Below are positions 16,906-26,260 of a stretch of DNA of 64,000 bases, piece by piece. Source of the stretch: Candidatus Rifleibacteriota bacterium (GTDB taxonomy: Bacteria; Muiribacteriota; Ozemobacteria; Ozemobacterales; Ozemobacteraceae). The translations under genes and the position numbers were made by a program. Every line of letters begins with the position of its first letter. Position 1 is the first letter of the stretch. The notes beneath the pieces were generated by a model. It did not search any database. It was not told where the DNA came from and saw only the letters and a program-made list of their open reading frames with translations. The stretch lies in the NCBI GenBank assembly GCA_015232575.1, contig JADFZL010000016.1, positions 1 through 64,000 of the forward strand, read 5' to 3'.

Positions 16906-17660
16906 TACTGTTGCTCCTCTTCAATATTCTGAAGCGTTATTCCGTGCTTTTTCAAGCCCGCTTCAAAGTTTTCTCTGAACCTGGTGCTGTGAGGGACACC
17001 TGTAATCAATATTTTTCCATCATTTTCAATGGCAACTTCAAGTCCTGCAGAGATGTCTTTTTCAGGGGTAAGGCCGCTTACTAATTTTCTGAATTTCTCT
17101 GACAGCGGAATTAAACGCTGATTTGATGAACCGCGCCAGAGAAGGTTGCCGTGCTGTTCTTCGATATAGGTTCCATCAATAAGCAGGTCAATTTTATTAA
17201 GTAGTTCTTTCTGAGAAGGCGATCCGGAGGCAAGAAGTTCTTCATATTTGAAACCGGTAAAACAGACAAAATCAAAGCCATTTTCATCTGAATAATCTTC
17301 TGATGCAAACGGCTCGCTGTCAGTCACTTCGAATTGCTTTTTCTGATGGGAAACTGTTTGACTGCGAAAAATCTCCCGAATTCTATCAATGAGAATGCAC
17401 AGTTCAGCAGACTGTTCCATTGGTTCACCGCCAGAAATTGTCAGACCGCAAATATCGCTGATCGAAGAAACCCAGTCAGACAATTCGTTTACACTAAACA
17501 GTTTCCCGCCTGAAAAATCTCTTCCTTCAGGGGCAATGCATCCGGGGCAATCACGCTTACAGCCCTGCACCCAGATCACGGCTCTTTTCCCGGGTCCCAG
17601 AACTTTTGTAACCGGCTCACGACGGAAAATTCTTAAAAACACACCGCTGGTGTCGCTCAC
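16905..17660 (-). CDS. Radical SAM activase-like (NrdG/PflA type) protein
   Basis: A 251-aa single-domain radical SAM protein. The cluster motif is CKRDCPGC (Cys34, Cys38, Cys41, the C-x3-C-x2-C pattern) and LTISGGEP (about 73-80) is the SAM-binding GGEP element. The short form resembles 4Fe-4S single-cluster activases such as NrdG or PflA, which generate a glycyl radical on a partner enzyme. No glycyl-radical enzyme lies nearby; instead the gene is coupled (TAATG) to a coiled-coil gene and an AAA+ ATPase. It starts at GTG 17660 with GGGGTAA upstream. The true substrate is unknown. Confidence 0.75.
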   Translation of the reverse strand: MSDTSGVFLRIFRREPVTKVLGPGKRAVIWVQGCKRDCPGCIAPEGRDFSGGKLFSVNELSDWVSSISDICGLTISGGEPMEQSAELCILIDRIREIFRSQTVSHQKKQFEVTDSEPFASEDYSDENGFDFVCFTGFKYEELLASGSPSQKELLNKIDLLIDGTYIEEQHGNLLWRGSSNQRLIPLSEKFRKLVSGLTPEKDISAGLEVAIENDGKILITGVPHSTRFRENFEAGLKKHGITLQNIEEEQQ

Positions 17661-17749
17661 ACTCTATTACCCCATGAAATTGAGATTACTTACAAACCGG
17701 CGCATTCCTAAAAAAGGCAATGTGCAAGTACGTTGATCACCTAAATACA

Positions 17750-17895
17750 GCAAATCTTAATAAAGGGGTCATTAAGCCAATGTCATTTCGACCGAAGGGA
17801 GAAATATCGCAGCTATGAGATCTCTCACATTCGTTCGAGATGACAGCCCAACCTAAAATTAACTTGCCAATTTGTCCCCTTATTTAAGATTTTGC
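17750..17895. mobile_element. MITE-like repeat A, copy 1
   Basis: A 146-bp element with imperfect terminal inverted repeats: GCAAATCTTAATAAAGGGG at the left, and GCAAAATCTTAAATAAGGGG read from the right end. An inner inverted pair, TGTCATTTCGACCGAAGG (17781 on) and the mirrored TCTCACATTCGTTCGAGATGACA, gives a long hairpin. A second copy at 34432-34580 shares both TIRs and core. No transposase lies within it. Confidence 0.7.
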
Positions 17896-17965
17896 CGTTA
17901 AGTTGGTTGCCATCAGTTACGATTAGTTGTCATCTTGACCGAATGGAGAGTCAAAACAACCCATG

Positions 17966-18000
17966 AAAATCAGTGCCATTCAGTGTATTCTGTGGTTCAA
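17966..18000. repeat. Dispersed repeat C, copy 2 (inverted)
   Basis: Read on the minus strand this is TTGAACCACAGAATACACTG followed by AATGGCACTG, matching the copies at 12822 and 39439. Together with the MITE-like element it fills the 360-bp gap between two genes. Confidence 0.5.
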
Positions 18001-18020
18001 AATCTGTCTTTCCCCGGAAT

Positions 18021-19178
18021 TCATCTTTCCATTGAAGCTTCGATGCTGTTTTCATTCTTTTCGCGATTAGTTGCTATTTCGATTTCCAGGTGTTTTTCGC
18101 CCTGAACCAGAAGTCTGTTGTCAATCAGACCGACTGTTTTGTTATAAGCTTCTACAGCTTTTTCAAGTGCTTCTTTGATTTCCAGGATATTTGAAGCGAA
18201 AGATTTTTGTTTTAATGCCATATTCTCGCTTACCATGCGGCCCTGGAGGGATTTAATTTCTTCAAATTGCTTTTCATAATTCTGAAGCAGTTCTCTGGTC
18301 GAGCCGGAAGCTGCGATTTCTGTTTTAAGAGAAGAAATTTCGTGTTCAAGTCTTGGAATCAGTGCAAGCTTTTCTTCTGCTGTTGAGCGTCTTGCACATT
18401 CAACGGAAAGTTCTTTCTTGAGATCATCTGATTCTTCAAGGACTTTTTCCAGCAGAGTCTTTTTTTCCAGGAGTTGAGATTCAAGTTGTTTTGATTTCTC
18501 TTCATAAACAGCAGACTGTTTTTCTGCCTTTGAATGGGCTTCCTTCAAGGATTCAAGAGTTTTCACATTTTCTGAATATTTGTTTTTGATATTTTCCAGT
18601 TCAATGCTTTCTCTGGTAAGCGTTTCCAGTTTCTTTTCCATGATTTCAACTTTTTCCTCGGCATTGAGTTTTTTTGAGGATGTCAGGGAAAGATCTTTTT
18701 TTGTCTGTTCAAGTTCTTTGTGAGACTTTTCAGAATCTTTCTTCAGTTCTGAAGCCTGCGTTCTGAGTTTATTTGCTTCGAGAGAAAGTTCTGATATCTC
18801 TTTTTCAAGTTCGGAATTTCTTGCTTTGTTTTTATTGTTTTCTGTCTGCAAATCATTAAAGTGTTTTGTCGAATGACCTGCGGCAGCCTCAAACTCTTTT
18901 AATTTCCGACTTGTTTCATTCAGATTTTTTTCCATTTCAGCTTTCTTATTCTGAACAAGTGAAAGGTCATCCTGAAGCTTTTTCAGTGTTGATTTCCCTT
19001 CGTTGAACTGTTGTTCAAGTTTTTTTGCTTTTTCGGCTGCAGCCGAAAGATCACTTCTGAGATCGAGTTCCCTCGATTCAAAAGGAGCTTTAATGGTTTT
19101 TTGAAGTAATGCCCAGCCAATGACTATTCCGACGATTGATCCGATGAAAATTCCAAGATATAGTTGTATGTTTTCCAT
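18021..19178 (-). CDS. Membrane-anchored coiled-coil protein
   Basis: A 385-aa protein with one N-terminal transmembrane segment (residues 5-25, LYLGIFIGSIVGIVIGWAL) followed by nearly continuous coiled coil rich in Lys, Glu, Ser and Leu to about residue 340. The anchor-plus-coil layout resembles the N-terminus of RmuC, but the nuclease-like RmuC core is absent. AAGGAGAC precedes ATG 19178. It is read in the same direction as the radical-SAM/AAA+ cassette but is separated from it by 360 bp of repeats, so membership is uncertain. A structural or scaffolding role is likely. Confidence 0.55.
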   Translation of the reverse strand: MENIQLYLGIFIGSIVGIVIGWALLQKTIKAPFESRELDLRSDLSAAAEKAKKLEQQFNEGKSTLKKLQDDLSLVQNKKAEMEKNLNETSRKLKEFEAAAGHSTKHFNDLQTENNKNKARNSELEKEISELSLEANKLRTQASELKKDSEKSHKELEQTKKDLSLTSSKKLNAEEKVEIMEKKLETLTRESIELENIKNKYSENVKTLESLKEAHSKAEKQSAVYEEKSKQLESQLLEKKTLLEKVLEESDDLKKELSVECARRSTAEEKLALIPRLEHEISSLKTEIAASGSTRELLQNYEKQFEEIKSLQGRMVSENMALKQKSFASNILEIKEALEKAVEAYNKTVGLIDNRLLVQGEKHLEIEIATNREKNENSIEASMER

Positions 19179-19567
19179 TTTGTCTCCTTGCCTTAAAAAA
19201 GCTATTGCGTAGTCTATCAGATTTTTTTTCTAAAAGCTAATCCCTGCTAAAAAAAAGATATCCTTGTTAAAAGTCTGATAACCTGTCCTTTGAAGTGAAG
19301 TGTCGCCAATGACTAAATTTAAACGCTTCTTACTCTCTTTCTGAAATGTTTGTCAGTCGTTTTCCTGGAAATGCACTAACAGAATAAATCATCGTTCTGA
19401 TGACTTTTTGAGCTAAGCTTGGATCTCAAATATACAGGGGATTAAGATGAGCTTTCAGTCTGTCACACAAGTAATGGTTTGAAAAGAATACATAGTGATG
19501 CTAGTAGTATCATTGAAAATGTCTGCCAGATATGATATTCTTGAGTTGGAGTGACAATTTTTTATTT
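19179..19567. other. Divergent intergenic region with promoter
   Basis: This 389-bp region separates the coiled-coil gene from the glycan operon. A good plus-strand promoter lies at 19408-19436. A 12-codon frame (19447-19482, ATG to TGA) follows it, too short to support as a gene. Otherwise I see nothing recognisable. Confidence 0.4.
19408..19436 (+). promoter_or_regulatory. Promoter of glycan operon
   Basis: TTGAGC (19408-19413) and TATACA (19431-19436) are spaced by 17 nt. The predicted start is about 125 bp before the first glycosyltransferase gene, leaving room for a leader. No other equally good promoter is seen before the operon. Confidence 0.6.
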
Positions 19568-20410
19568 ATGCAGATTCCAGTATTTGTGGTAAACCTGAAA
19601 AACTCTCAGGCACGAAGAGAAAGGATTGTAAAGCAGCTTGATGACTTGGGGATTTCCTTTCGTGTTTTTGAAGCAATATCAGGTAACGAAGTTGATCCTG
19701 GTAATCTGTTTTTGTGCAACAAAAAGGCAGAACAAGGGTTTGGACTTCTTGCAAGAAGGCTTCTTAATAATGAATTTGGATGCGCTCTGAGCCATTTAAA
19801 AATATTTGAAAAAATTGTTGCAGATAGAATAGACCGTGCGTGCATACTTGAAGACGACGCAATTCTTTCGCCTGATTTCAGTAGAATTCTGAACGATGAT
19901 CTTCTAATGCGTTTCAGGTGGGGGGTAATTTATCTTGGGCATCACGGGTTACTTAACCGTGGAAATTACCATGTTGGTGCTGCATGCACTTTGCCGGTTC
20001 AGGAAATAGAAGGTTTTTTGCTGTCGAAACCACTGGAGCTTTCTAACGGCACCTACGCATATATAATAACAAGAGATGCTGCTTTCAAGCTTCTTCAGAA
20101 AGCATATCCCATCAGGATGCCTATGGACCATTTTCTTGGAAGTGCAGAATGTCTCAAAATAAGTGTCTTTAACGTTGTTCCTCCTGTTGCAATTCCAGAT
20201 CTTTCATTGGAAAGCACAATCTGTGATCGGAATTTGCCGCTTTCAGACTATTTTGTTTTTTCAAGGCTTCATCATAACTTCCAGATAATTAAAAATAAAA
20301 TTCCGTTGATAAAAACGACCAGATTGCTTATTGAAGACATTTATAATCGTGTTTTATTTTCTCTCAGAAGGAAAGGTTTTTTTAGATATTCGTATGTCAG
20401 AAAGCTCTAA
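19568..20410 (+). CDS. Glycosyltransferase family 25 (LPS biosynthesis type)
   Basis: A 280-aa product from ATG 19568, where the family's usual N-terminal IPVFVVNLKNSQARRERI begins; an in-frame ATG 12 codons upstream adds residues homologues lack. FEAISGNEVD, NNEFGCALSHLKIFEKI and CILEDDAILS (the ED/DD catalytic-site region) are hallmarks of GT25 galactosyl/glucosyltransferases of LPS cores. It is a cytoplasmic enzyme transferring a sugar from a nucleotide donor. First gene of the glycan operon; it overlaps the Wzm gene by 17 bp. Confidence 0.85.
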   Translation: MQIPVFVVNLKNSQARRERIVKQLDDLGISFRVFEAISGNEVDPGNLFLCNKKAEQGFGLLARRLLNNEFGCALSHLKIFEKIVADRIDRACILEDDAILSPDFSRILNDDLLMRFRWGVIYLGHHGLLNRGNYHVGAACTLPVQEIEGFLLSKPLELSNGTYAYIITRDAAFKLLQKAYPIRMPMDHFLGSAECLKISVFNVVPPVAIPDLSLESTICDRNLPLSDYFVFSRLHHNFQIIKNKIPLIKTTRLLIEDIYNRVLFSLRRKGFFRYSYVRKL

Positions 20411-21233
20411 GACCGATATAGTAATTAATTATCCATCCTGGTGGAAGCCTGATTTTCGAGAAATATTCAGCTATCGTGAATTATTTTTCTTTTTTGCTTG
20501 GCGCGATATAAAAGTGCGATACAAGCAGGCTGTATTCGGTTTTCTCTGGGCAATCCTTCAACCTTTGATTCTTATGATTGTATTCAGCTTTTTCTGGGCT
20601 CGCGCTGTCAAGATTGAAACTGAGTTTTCTTATCCAGTCTTTGTTTATTCCGGACTTGCCCTCTGGATGCTGATTTCATCGGTAATTGCCGCTGCTTCAC
20701 AAAGCATGGTTGAACATGCAAATATAATCAGAAAAGTCTATTTTCCAAGAGTAATAATACCTGTTTCTTCATTTGTTGTTTGTATTTTTGATTTTTGCAT
20801 GACTCTTTTAATTTTTCCACTGCTGATGTTTTTTTGGGGAACAGGAGTCAATTATCACAATCTCCTTGTTTGCCTGCCGATCAGTATGATTATTGCTGTA
20901 AACTCATCTGTTGGTGCAGGTCTTTTTTTTGCAGCATTAAATATTAAATATCGTGATTTTCGATATGTTGTTCCATTTTTTCTTCAGATGACTTTCTTTC
21001 TTACGCCCGTTCTTTTTCCTCCAGAATTGATCAAACCCGACTATCTTAAAAACATTGTAATGCTTAATCCACTTGCTGTTGCAATTTCTCTCTTTAGAAA
21101 AATCTTTTCCTGTGAACCAGCAATTCTCTTTTCGAATACAGTTGTGATTGCGCTAATTATTTCTCTGTTGCTGCTCATTTCTGGATTCTTTTTCTTCAGA
21201 AAGATTGAAATCACCTGTGCAGATCATATATGA
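20394..21233 (+). CDS. wzm: ABC-2 type polysaccharide export permease (Wzm-like)
   Basis: A 279-aa integral membrane protein of the ABC-2 family. SYRELFFFFAWRDIKVRYKQ and FGFLWAILQPLILMIVFSFF are typical of Wzm/TagG/RfbA permeases, followed by about five further hydrophobic segments. It would form the channel moving an undecaprenyl-linked glycan across the inner membrane. ATG 20394 is chosen because the family starts just before the conserved SWWKPDFREI; upstream codons belong to the end of the GT25 gene. It overlaps the ATPase gene by 4 bp (ATGA), the conserved wzm-wzt order. Confidence 0.88.
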   Translation: MSESSKTDIVINYPSWWKPDFREIFSYRELFFFFAWRDIKVRYKQAVFGFLWAILQPLILMIVFSFFWARAVKIETEFSYPVFVYSGLALWMLISSVIAAASQSMVEHANIIRKVYFPRVIIPVSSFVVCIFDFCMTLLIFPLLMFFWGTGVNYHNLLVCLPISMIIAVNSSVGAGLFFAALNIKYRDFRYVVPFFLQMTFFLTPVLFPPELIKPDYLKNIVMLNPLAVAISLFRKIFSCEPAILFSNTVVIALIISLLLLISGFFFFRKIEITCADHI

Positions 21234-22468
21234 AACCAGCCATTGAAGTCGTCAATATTTCAAAAAAGTATTTTTTAAATGGGAAAAAGGGAAGCTATGA
21301 TACCATCAGAGATGCTTTTCTATCTCTTTTCGTTTCTGAAAGCAAGGGTTCGGAATTCTGGGCACTCAAGGATATAAGCTTTGATGTCATGCCTGGGGAA
21401 TGCCTTGGAATAATTGGTAAGAACGGAGTTGGCAAGACAACTCTTCTAAGAATACTTTCGAAAATTACCCCTCCGAGTTATGGTCATGCAATTGTGAGGG
21501 GGAGTATTTCAAGTTTGTTAGAGGTTGGGACCGGTTTTCATCCAGAGCTTTCGGGCTTTGATAATATTTTTTTGAATGGTTCAATTCTGGGATTAACATT
21601 TACAGAGATTCACAATAGACTGGATGAAATAATTGACTTTGCTGAAATTGGCGACTTCATTAATACTCCAATGAAATTTTTTTCAACAGGAATGTGGGCA
21701 AGGCTTGCCTTTTCTGTCGCCGCTCACTTGAATTCCGAAATACTTCTTATAGATGAAGTACTATCCGTTGGCGATTCAGAATTTCAGGAAAAATCAAGGG
21801 GAAAGATGCGTTCACTTTCTTCAGATGGTCGAACAATTCTCTTTGTAAGCCACAATATGGCTGCTGTCAGAAAGTTCTGCAACAGATCTCTCCTGCTTGA
21901 CAATGGTGTCATTCAAAAAATTGGGGAAACTTCAGAAGTTATTCAAGATTACGTTACCAGTTTTATGTCTAATGAAAGTGGGTTCTCAGATTTTCCCGAA
22001 AATACTTCTGAAAATGAGAATTCAATGGTAAAACTCAAACGAATTGAGCTGCGTAATAATAAATATGAGATATCCTCAAATTTTTTTATTCAGGAAGAAT
22101 TGAATATTCATCTTTATTTGAAGGCGCGAAAAAAAACCGGGAAAGTAAAAGTCATCGTTGAAATACTTGAAGCGGATGGAAATATACTAGCAACCATTTA
22201 TGATTCGGATTCCGATTTCGGAATAAAAGAAATAAACAATGATTGTCATGTTTCTCTGACCATCGCAGACCTGAGGTTTTATCCTGGCAAATATTTCATA
22301 AGAGTTGAGCTTCTCAGTGAAATATTTAACTACAGGTTTGAGCAATATGATTTAATGAAAGATCCGCTTCCTTTCAATATTATAAATAACAAAGTTTTTG
22401 ACAGAGCTATATCAAGAAGCAGTGGGCTATTATTTTTAACTCCAAAATGGAAAATTTATGACAGCTGA
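21230..22468 (+). CDS. wzt: Polysaccharide ABC exporter ATPase with carbohydrate-binding C-terminus (Wzt-like)
   Basis: A 412-aa ATPase. Residues 1-240 form the ABC domain: Walker A GKNGVGKTT (63-71), FSTGMWARLAFSVA signature region, Walker B ILLIDEVLSVGD and a VSHNM switch His. The NGVGKTTLLRILSKITPPS-type sequence with a divergent signature is normal for Wzt/TagH. Residues about 265-412 are a beta-sandwich resembling the Wzt_C domain, which in known systems recognises the capped O-antigen. This implies export of a finished chain in the cytoplasm. It overlaps the next GT2 gene by 11 bp. Confidence 0.88.
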   Translation: MKPAIEVVNISKKYFLNGKKGSYDTIRDAFLSLFVSESKGSEFWALKDISFDVMPGECLGIIGKNGVGKTTLLRILSKITPPSYGHAIVRGSISSLLEVGTGFHPELSGFDNIFLNGSILGLTFTEIHNRLDEIIDFAEIGDFINTPMKFFSTGMWARLAFSVAAHLNSEILLIDEVLSVGDSEFQEKSRGKMRSLSSDGRTILFVSHNMAAVRKFCNRSLLLDNGVIQKIGETSEVIQDYVTSFMSNESGFSDFPENTSENENSMVKLKRIELRNNKYEISSNFFIQEELNIHLYLKARKKTGKVKVIVEILEADGNILATIYDSDSDFGIKEINNDCHVSLTIADLRFYPGKYFIRVELLSEIFNYRFEQYDLMKDPLPFNIINNKVFDRAISRSSGLLFLTPKWKIYDS

Positions 22469-23336
22469 ACCCGAAATTTCAATTATTTCTGCATGTTACA
22501 ATCACGGAAAATATATTAATGAAATGCTGGATTCTGTATTTTCACAGACTTTCGACAATTTCGAAGTAGTAATTGCTGATGACGGATCTGACAGAGATAC
22601 GCGAAAAATACTTGAATCAATAAACAGGCAAAAAGTTAAAGTATTATTTCTTAAACACAGAGGTCCATCTGAAGCGCGAAACAGTGCGATCAGTAATTCC
22701 AGAGGAAGTTTGATATTAAATCTTGACAGTGACGATAAAATAGCGCCAACTCTGCTTGAAAAGGGAAAAAGGGTGTTTGAAAATAACCAAAACGCCGGAA
22801 TTGTATACGCTGACATGGAATTTTTCGGTGCTCAAACCGGACTTTTTTGCCTGAAGCCCTTTTCAATGGTGGATATGCTTCGAGACAATCTGATACATTC
22901 GACAATTTTTTTCAGGAAAAAAGATTGGGAAAGAAGCGGCGGCTATTGCAGCGAATTCTATTCAGGACTTGAGGATTATGATTTTCTGCTTTCACTTCTG
23001 GAATTGGGTGTTGATGTTTTCAAAATCCCGGAAGTACTTTGCTATTACAGAAAATACATGAATCTAGACAAATGCCGTTCCGGCAAAAGAAAGAAAAGCC
23101 GGGAAAAAATGATATCTTTATGGTCATTGCTGTTTAAGCGTCACCAACAATTATATTTAAAATTTCCCGATATATATTATGAAATGCTTCAGGCAACCGA
23201 GCGATGGAAAAGTGAAAACCCCATGGTAACTGAAATCAAGGAAGTCATTCATTATGTGTTCTTTCAGCTTCGTTTTCTTCTTAGTAGAAGCAGATATTTG
23301 AAACAATATATTAATATCAGAGGTGAGTCATTTTGA
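22458..23336 (+). CDS. Glycosyltransferase family 2
   Basis: A 292-aa GT-A fold enzyme: ISIISACYNHGKYINEMLDSV at the N-terminus, VVIADDGSD for nucleotide binding, LNLDSDDK as the DxD metal-binding motif (about residues 93-95), and YSGLEDYDFLLSLL as the ED acceptor-site motif. No membrane segment is evident. It transfers a sugar during assembly of the exported glycan; donor and linkage cannot be told. It overlaps both neighbours (11 bp and 4 bp), consistent with one operon. Confidence 0.85.
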   Translation: MTAEPEISIISACYNHGKYINEMLDSVFSQTFDNFEVVIADDGSDRDTRKILESINRQKVKVLFLKHRGPSEARNSAISNSRGSLILNLDSDDKIAPTLLEKGKRVFENNQNAGIVYADMEFFGAQTGLFCLKPFSMVDMLRDNLIHSTIFFRKKDWERSGGYCSEFYSGLEDYDFLLSLLELGVDVFKIPEVLCYYRKYMNLDKCRSGKRKKSREKMISLWSLLFKRHQQLYLKFPDIYYEMLQATERWKSENPMVTEIKEVIHYVFFQLRFLLSRSRYLKQYINIRGESF

Positions 23337-24319
23337 ATAATTCAGAGCATCAGCCTCTATTTTCGATTATTACACCAACCTGTAAACATCAGCACTTGTT
23401 AAAAAGGGCATTAAAAAGTGTATTGTCTCAGACATACAGCAATTTTGAGATAATTGTTGTAAATGATAATCCGAATGATGATACAGCGTCACAAATTATT
23501 GCAGAATTTGATGACATAAGAATTAAATATATATGCCACGAAAAAAATATGGGTGCATGTGTAGCTTATAACAACGGAATGCGTTTGGCAAAAGGGGAAT
23601 ATATAGCTTTTCTGGATGATGATGACGAGTATCTGCCTGAATTTCTCGAAAAGACAAAACAATTTTTTATTCAGAAACCTGAAATTTCATTTTCCTGGTG
23701 CGGAATTCAGAGAATACTTGACACAAAAGAAGGTGAACGGATCCTTCTGGAAAGAAGCTGGGAAAAGCCATTCAGGAATGTCGAAGAGGCTCTTATTCAA
23801 GCCACTTCCATCGGTAACGGTTTTGGTGTTGTAATGAAGCGCAAATGCCTTGAAATAGCAGGTTATTATGACGAATTATTTCGAGTTGCTGAAGATACAG
23901 AATATTTGTTCAGACTTGCAAGAAAATTTGACTTTGCAGTTATTCCTGAAACATTGGTAAAAATTCACCAACATGGAGTAACACAGCTTACTTCGCATTT
24001 ATATGATTCCATCAGGCTTGTTCAATATGAAAAAATAATGCAACGGAATGCTGATTTACTGAATAAATACCCGGAACTTTTCTGTGTCCATGCCGATTCT
24101 ATGGTGAGACTCGCCTACAAAACCCGGAATAAAAAGAAAGGATGTTCTTTCCTGCTTAAAATGCTTCTGAGAAGGCCATACAGGCTTAGAATTCTTTTTT
24201 CCATTCTCTCTTACGAATTATCTGGAAGTGATTTCCACTTTAGGAAAATTTTCAAAGAATATTTCGGCTTTATTTTTAATAACAGCTGTTTTAGTAAGTT
24301 CTGGAGTATATTAACCTGA
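23333..24319 (+). CDS. Glycosyltransferase family 2
   Basis: A 328-aa GT2 enzyme: FSIITPTCKHQHLLKRALKSV, IIVVNDNPND, AFLDDDDEYLP (DxD) and FRVAEDTEYLFRLA (ED motif). Start is TTG 23333, overlapping the preceding stop by four bases (TTGA). The ~90 C-terminal residues are basic and hydrophobic, possibly membrane-associating. Role: sugar transfer in the same exported glycan; specificity unknown. Confidence 0.85.
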   Translation: MNNSEHQPLFSIITPTCKHQHLLKRALKSVLSQTYSNFEIIVVNDNPNDDTASQIIAEFDDIRIKYICHEKNMGACVAYNNGMRLAKGEYIAFLDDDDEYLPEFLEKTKQFFIQKPEISFSWCGIQRILDTKEGERILLERSWEKPFRNVEEALIQATSIGNGFGVVMKRKCLEIAGYYDELFRVAEDTEYLFRLARKFDFAVIPETLVKIHQHGVTQLTSHLYDSIRLVQYEKIMQRNADLLNKYPELFCVHADSMVRLAYKTRNKKKGCSFLLKMLLRRPYRLRILFSILSYELSGSDFHFRKIFKEYFGFIFNNSCFSKFWSILT

Positions 24320-24335
24320 AAGGAAATGGATTGAT

Positions 24336-25415
24336 GTGCAGATTCGTTTTATAAGCCCCGGTGAATACCATGAATGGGATAGTTTCGTTGATAATTCGCC
24401 ACAGGGAGATGTGTTCTGCTATTCTTGGTGGCTTTCAACAGTAACTGACAATAATTTCAGAATACTAGCGGTCTGGAAAAACAATTTAATCTGTGCAGCC
24501 ATGATCCTTCCATTCTTTGATTCTGGGGTTATTAATGAACCGCCCCTGACACGTACGCTTGGTGTTCTTTTTCGCAGAACAGAAAATATTGAACCGTACC
24601 ATGCAAAATCTGAGGAAAGAAAATATCTGATTGCACTGGTTGAACATTTGCCGAAAGAAAGATTCGTTCAGATGTGCATGAGTGATAATTTCACTGACTG
24701 GTTGCCCTTTCTTTGGAAAGGATACAAGCAAAAAAATCGATGTACCTATTTAATTGACTATCGTGAACAGTCTTTAGAAAGTATCCGAAAAAACATTTCA
24801 ATCAATCAGAAACGTAACATTATAAAGGCAATTAATTCAGGTGCAAAAATTATTGCATCAGGCACAGTTGAACAGCTTTATGAATTATCGTGCATTACGT
24901 ACAAAAGGCAGGGAATTCGTTTTCATTATTCATTTTCACTACTAAAAAAACTTGATACGCAGCTTGCTGAAAAAAATATGAGAGTTATTTTTTCTTCTGT
25001 TTTTCCTGATGGAAAGGTTCATGGAATATATTACACCATGTGGACCGGAAAAAAAGTGTACGGCTGGCAAATGGCTTCAGATGATATCCAGCGAGACAAC
25101 GGAGGCAATGCTTTATTACTCTATAGCGTCATAGAATATTTTTATAAAAAAGCAGATACTTTTAATTTTGGCGGGTCGGATATAGAGAGAATAGAAAAGT
25201 ATCTTAGACAATTTGGCGGCAAAATGGTACCATATTTTCATATTTTCAATGATGAAATGCTTGATTATTCGCAACAGGAGAGTTTAGAAAAAACATTGAT
25301 GTATTCCAAGATACTTTTCAGAAAATCCTGGAACAGACTTATTGGTATTAAGCTTCGCAGGATTCCTGGTTTTATAATTAAAATGCTGAAAAACAAAATG
25401 AGAATATTCGCGTGA
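24336..25415 (+). CDS. FemAB/GNAT-like acyl or aminoacyl transferase
   Basis: A 359-aa protein with the double-GNAT layout of FemAB-like proteins. MQIRFISPGEYHEWDSFVDN and DVFCYSWWLSTV mark the N-terminal GNAT half; GAKIIASGTVEQLYELSCITYKRQ lies between. GKVHGIYYTMWTGKKVYGWQMASDD and NALLLYSVIEYF belong to the catalytic half. Such proteins in polysaccharide clusters are predicted to acylate or aminoacylate glycans. Start GTG 24336 follows AAGGAAATGGA. It overlaps the next GT2 gene by 4 bp (GTGA). The donor is unknown. Confidence 0.7.
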   Translation: MQIRFISPGEYHEWDSFVDNSPQGDVFCYSWWLSTVTDNNFRILAVWKNNLICAAMILPFFDSGVINEPPLTRTLGVLFRRTENIEPYHAKSEERKYLIALVEHLPKERFVQMCMSDNFTDWLPFLWKGYKQKNRCTYLIDYREQSLESIRKNISINQKRNIIKAINSGAKIIASGTVEQLYELSCITYKRQGIRFHYSFSLLKKLDTQLAEKNMRVIFSSVFPDGKVHGIYYTMWTGKKVYGWQMASDDIQRDNGGNALLLYSVIEYFYKKADTFNFGGSDIERIEKYLRQFGGKMVPYFHIFNDEMLDYSQQESLEKTLMYSKILFRKSWNRLIGIKLRRIPGFIIKMLKNKMRIFA

Positions 25416-26260
25416 TTCCCGATAAAGAAATATCAGTTATTATTCCAAACTATAACCATGCACCTTATTTAAAGCAAAGGATTGATTCTGTTCTCAACCA
25501 GTCTTTTACTGATTTTGAGCTGATTATTCTTGATGATTTTTCTTCTGATGGAAGCCGGGAAATCATTTCTTTGTATAAGGAAAAATTTCCATGGATACAA
25601 GTTGTTTTTTGCGAAAAACACAGCGGTAGCCCGTATATACAATGGAATAAAGGCATCAGACTCTCTTCTGGAAAATATATCTGGATTGCCGAGTCAGACG
25701 ATATTGCTGAAACAAGTTTTCTGTATGAAACTTATTCTCTGCTTTCACAAAACTCTGATTTTGGCTTTGTACATACCGAATCGAAAAAGATTGATGAAAA
25801 CGGAACAATTATATGTAATCGGTTTCATGGTAATTCGAATGACGGGAGATGGTTGAATAATATTTTAAACAGCGGAAAAGAAGAGATTGCTTCATATTTA
25901 TATTTAAGCAATACTGTCAACAATGCCAGTTCAGTATTATTCCGGAAAGATAAAATGCTGAAAGCTGGCTTGGCAGACGAAAAGATGAAATTTGCGGGTG
26001 ACTGGCTCTTATACACTAAAATCCTGTTTCACGCAGATTATGCCTATATTTCTCAACCCCTTAACAGCATAAGGTTTCATGTAAACTCAACACATTGGAA
26101 ATACTTCAAAGATTTTTCTTACATTAAGGAGGTATTCAGAGTATACAGATTTTGTGGAGATAATATTTCCTTTTCACTGCTTCAACGGCTGAAGATGATT
26201 AGAGTATTACTTTCAATAATTAAAGGTATGGCTTTGTCAAAGCTTGGAAGTTGCTTCTAG
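25412..26260 (+). CDS. Glycosyltransferase family 2
   Basis: A 282-aa GT2 enzyme: ISVIIPNYNHAPYLKQRIDSVL, LIILDDFSSDGS, WIAESDDIAE (DxD) and a FAGDWLLYTKILF acceptor region. GTG start at 25412 overlaps the FemAB-like gene. It is probably the last gene of the operon that begins at 19568, since a 346-bp gap with a repeat follows. Confidence 0.85.
   Translation: MIPDKEISVIIPNYNHAPYLKQRIDSVLNQSFTDFELIILDDFSSDGSREIISLYKEKFPWIQVVFCEKHSGSPYIQWNKGIRLSSGKYIWIAESDDIAETSFLYETYSLLSQNSDFGFVHTESKKIDENGTIICNRFHGNSNDGRWLNNILNSGKEEIASYLYLSNTVNNASSVLFRKDKMLKAGLADEKMKFAGDWLLYTKILFHADYAYISQPLNSIRFHVNSTHWKYFKDFSYIKEVFRVYRFCGDNISFSLLQRLKMIRVLLSIIKGMALSKLGSCF

Noticed and set aside
19447..19482. Short leader-type ORF before the glycan operon
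   Set aside because: Twelve codons with no attenuator hairpin or amino-acid bias; likely chance.
24486..24731. Minus-strand ORFs inside glycosyltransferase and FemAB-like genes
   Set aside because: They are antisense shadows of well-supported genes, here and throughout 19.5-27.7 kb.
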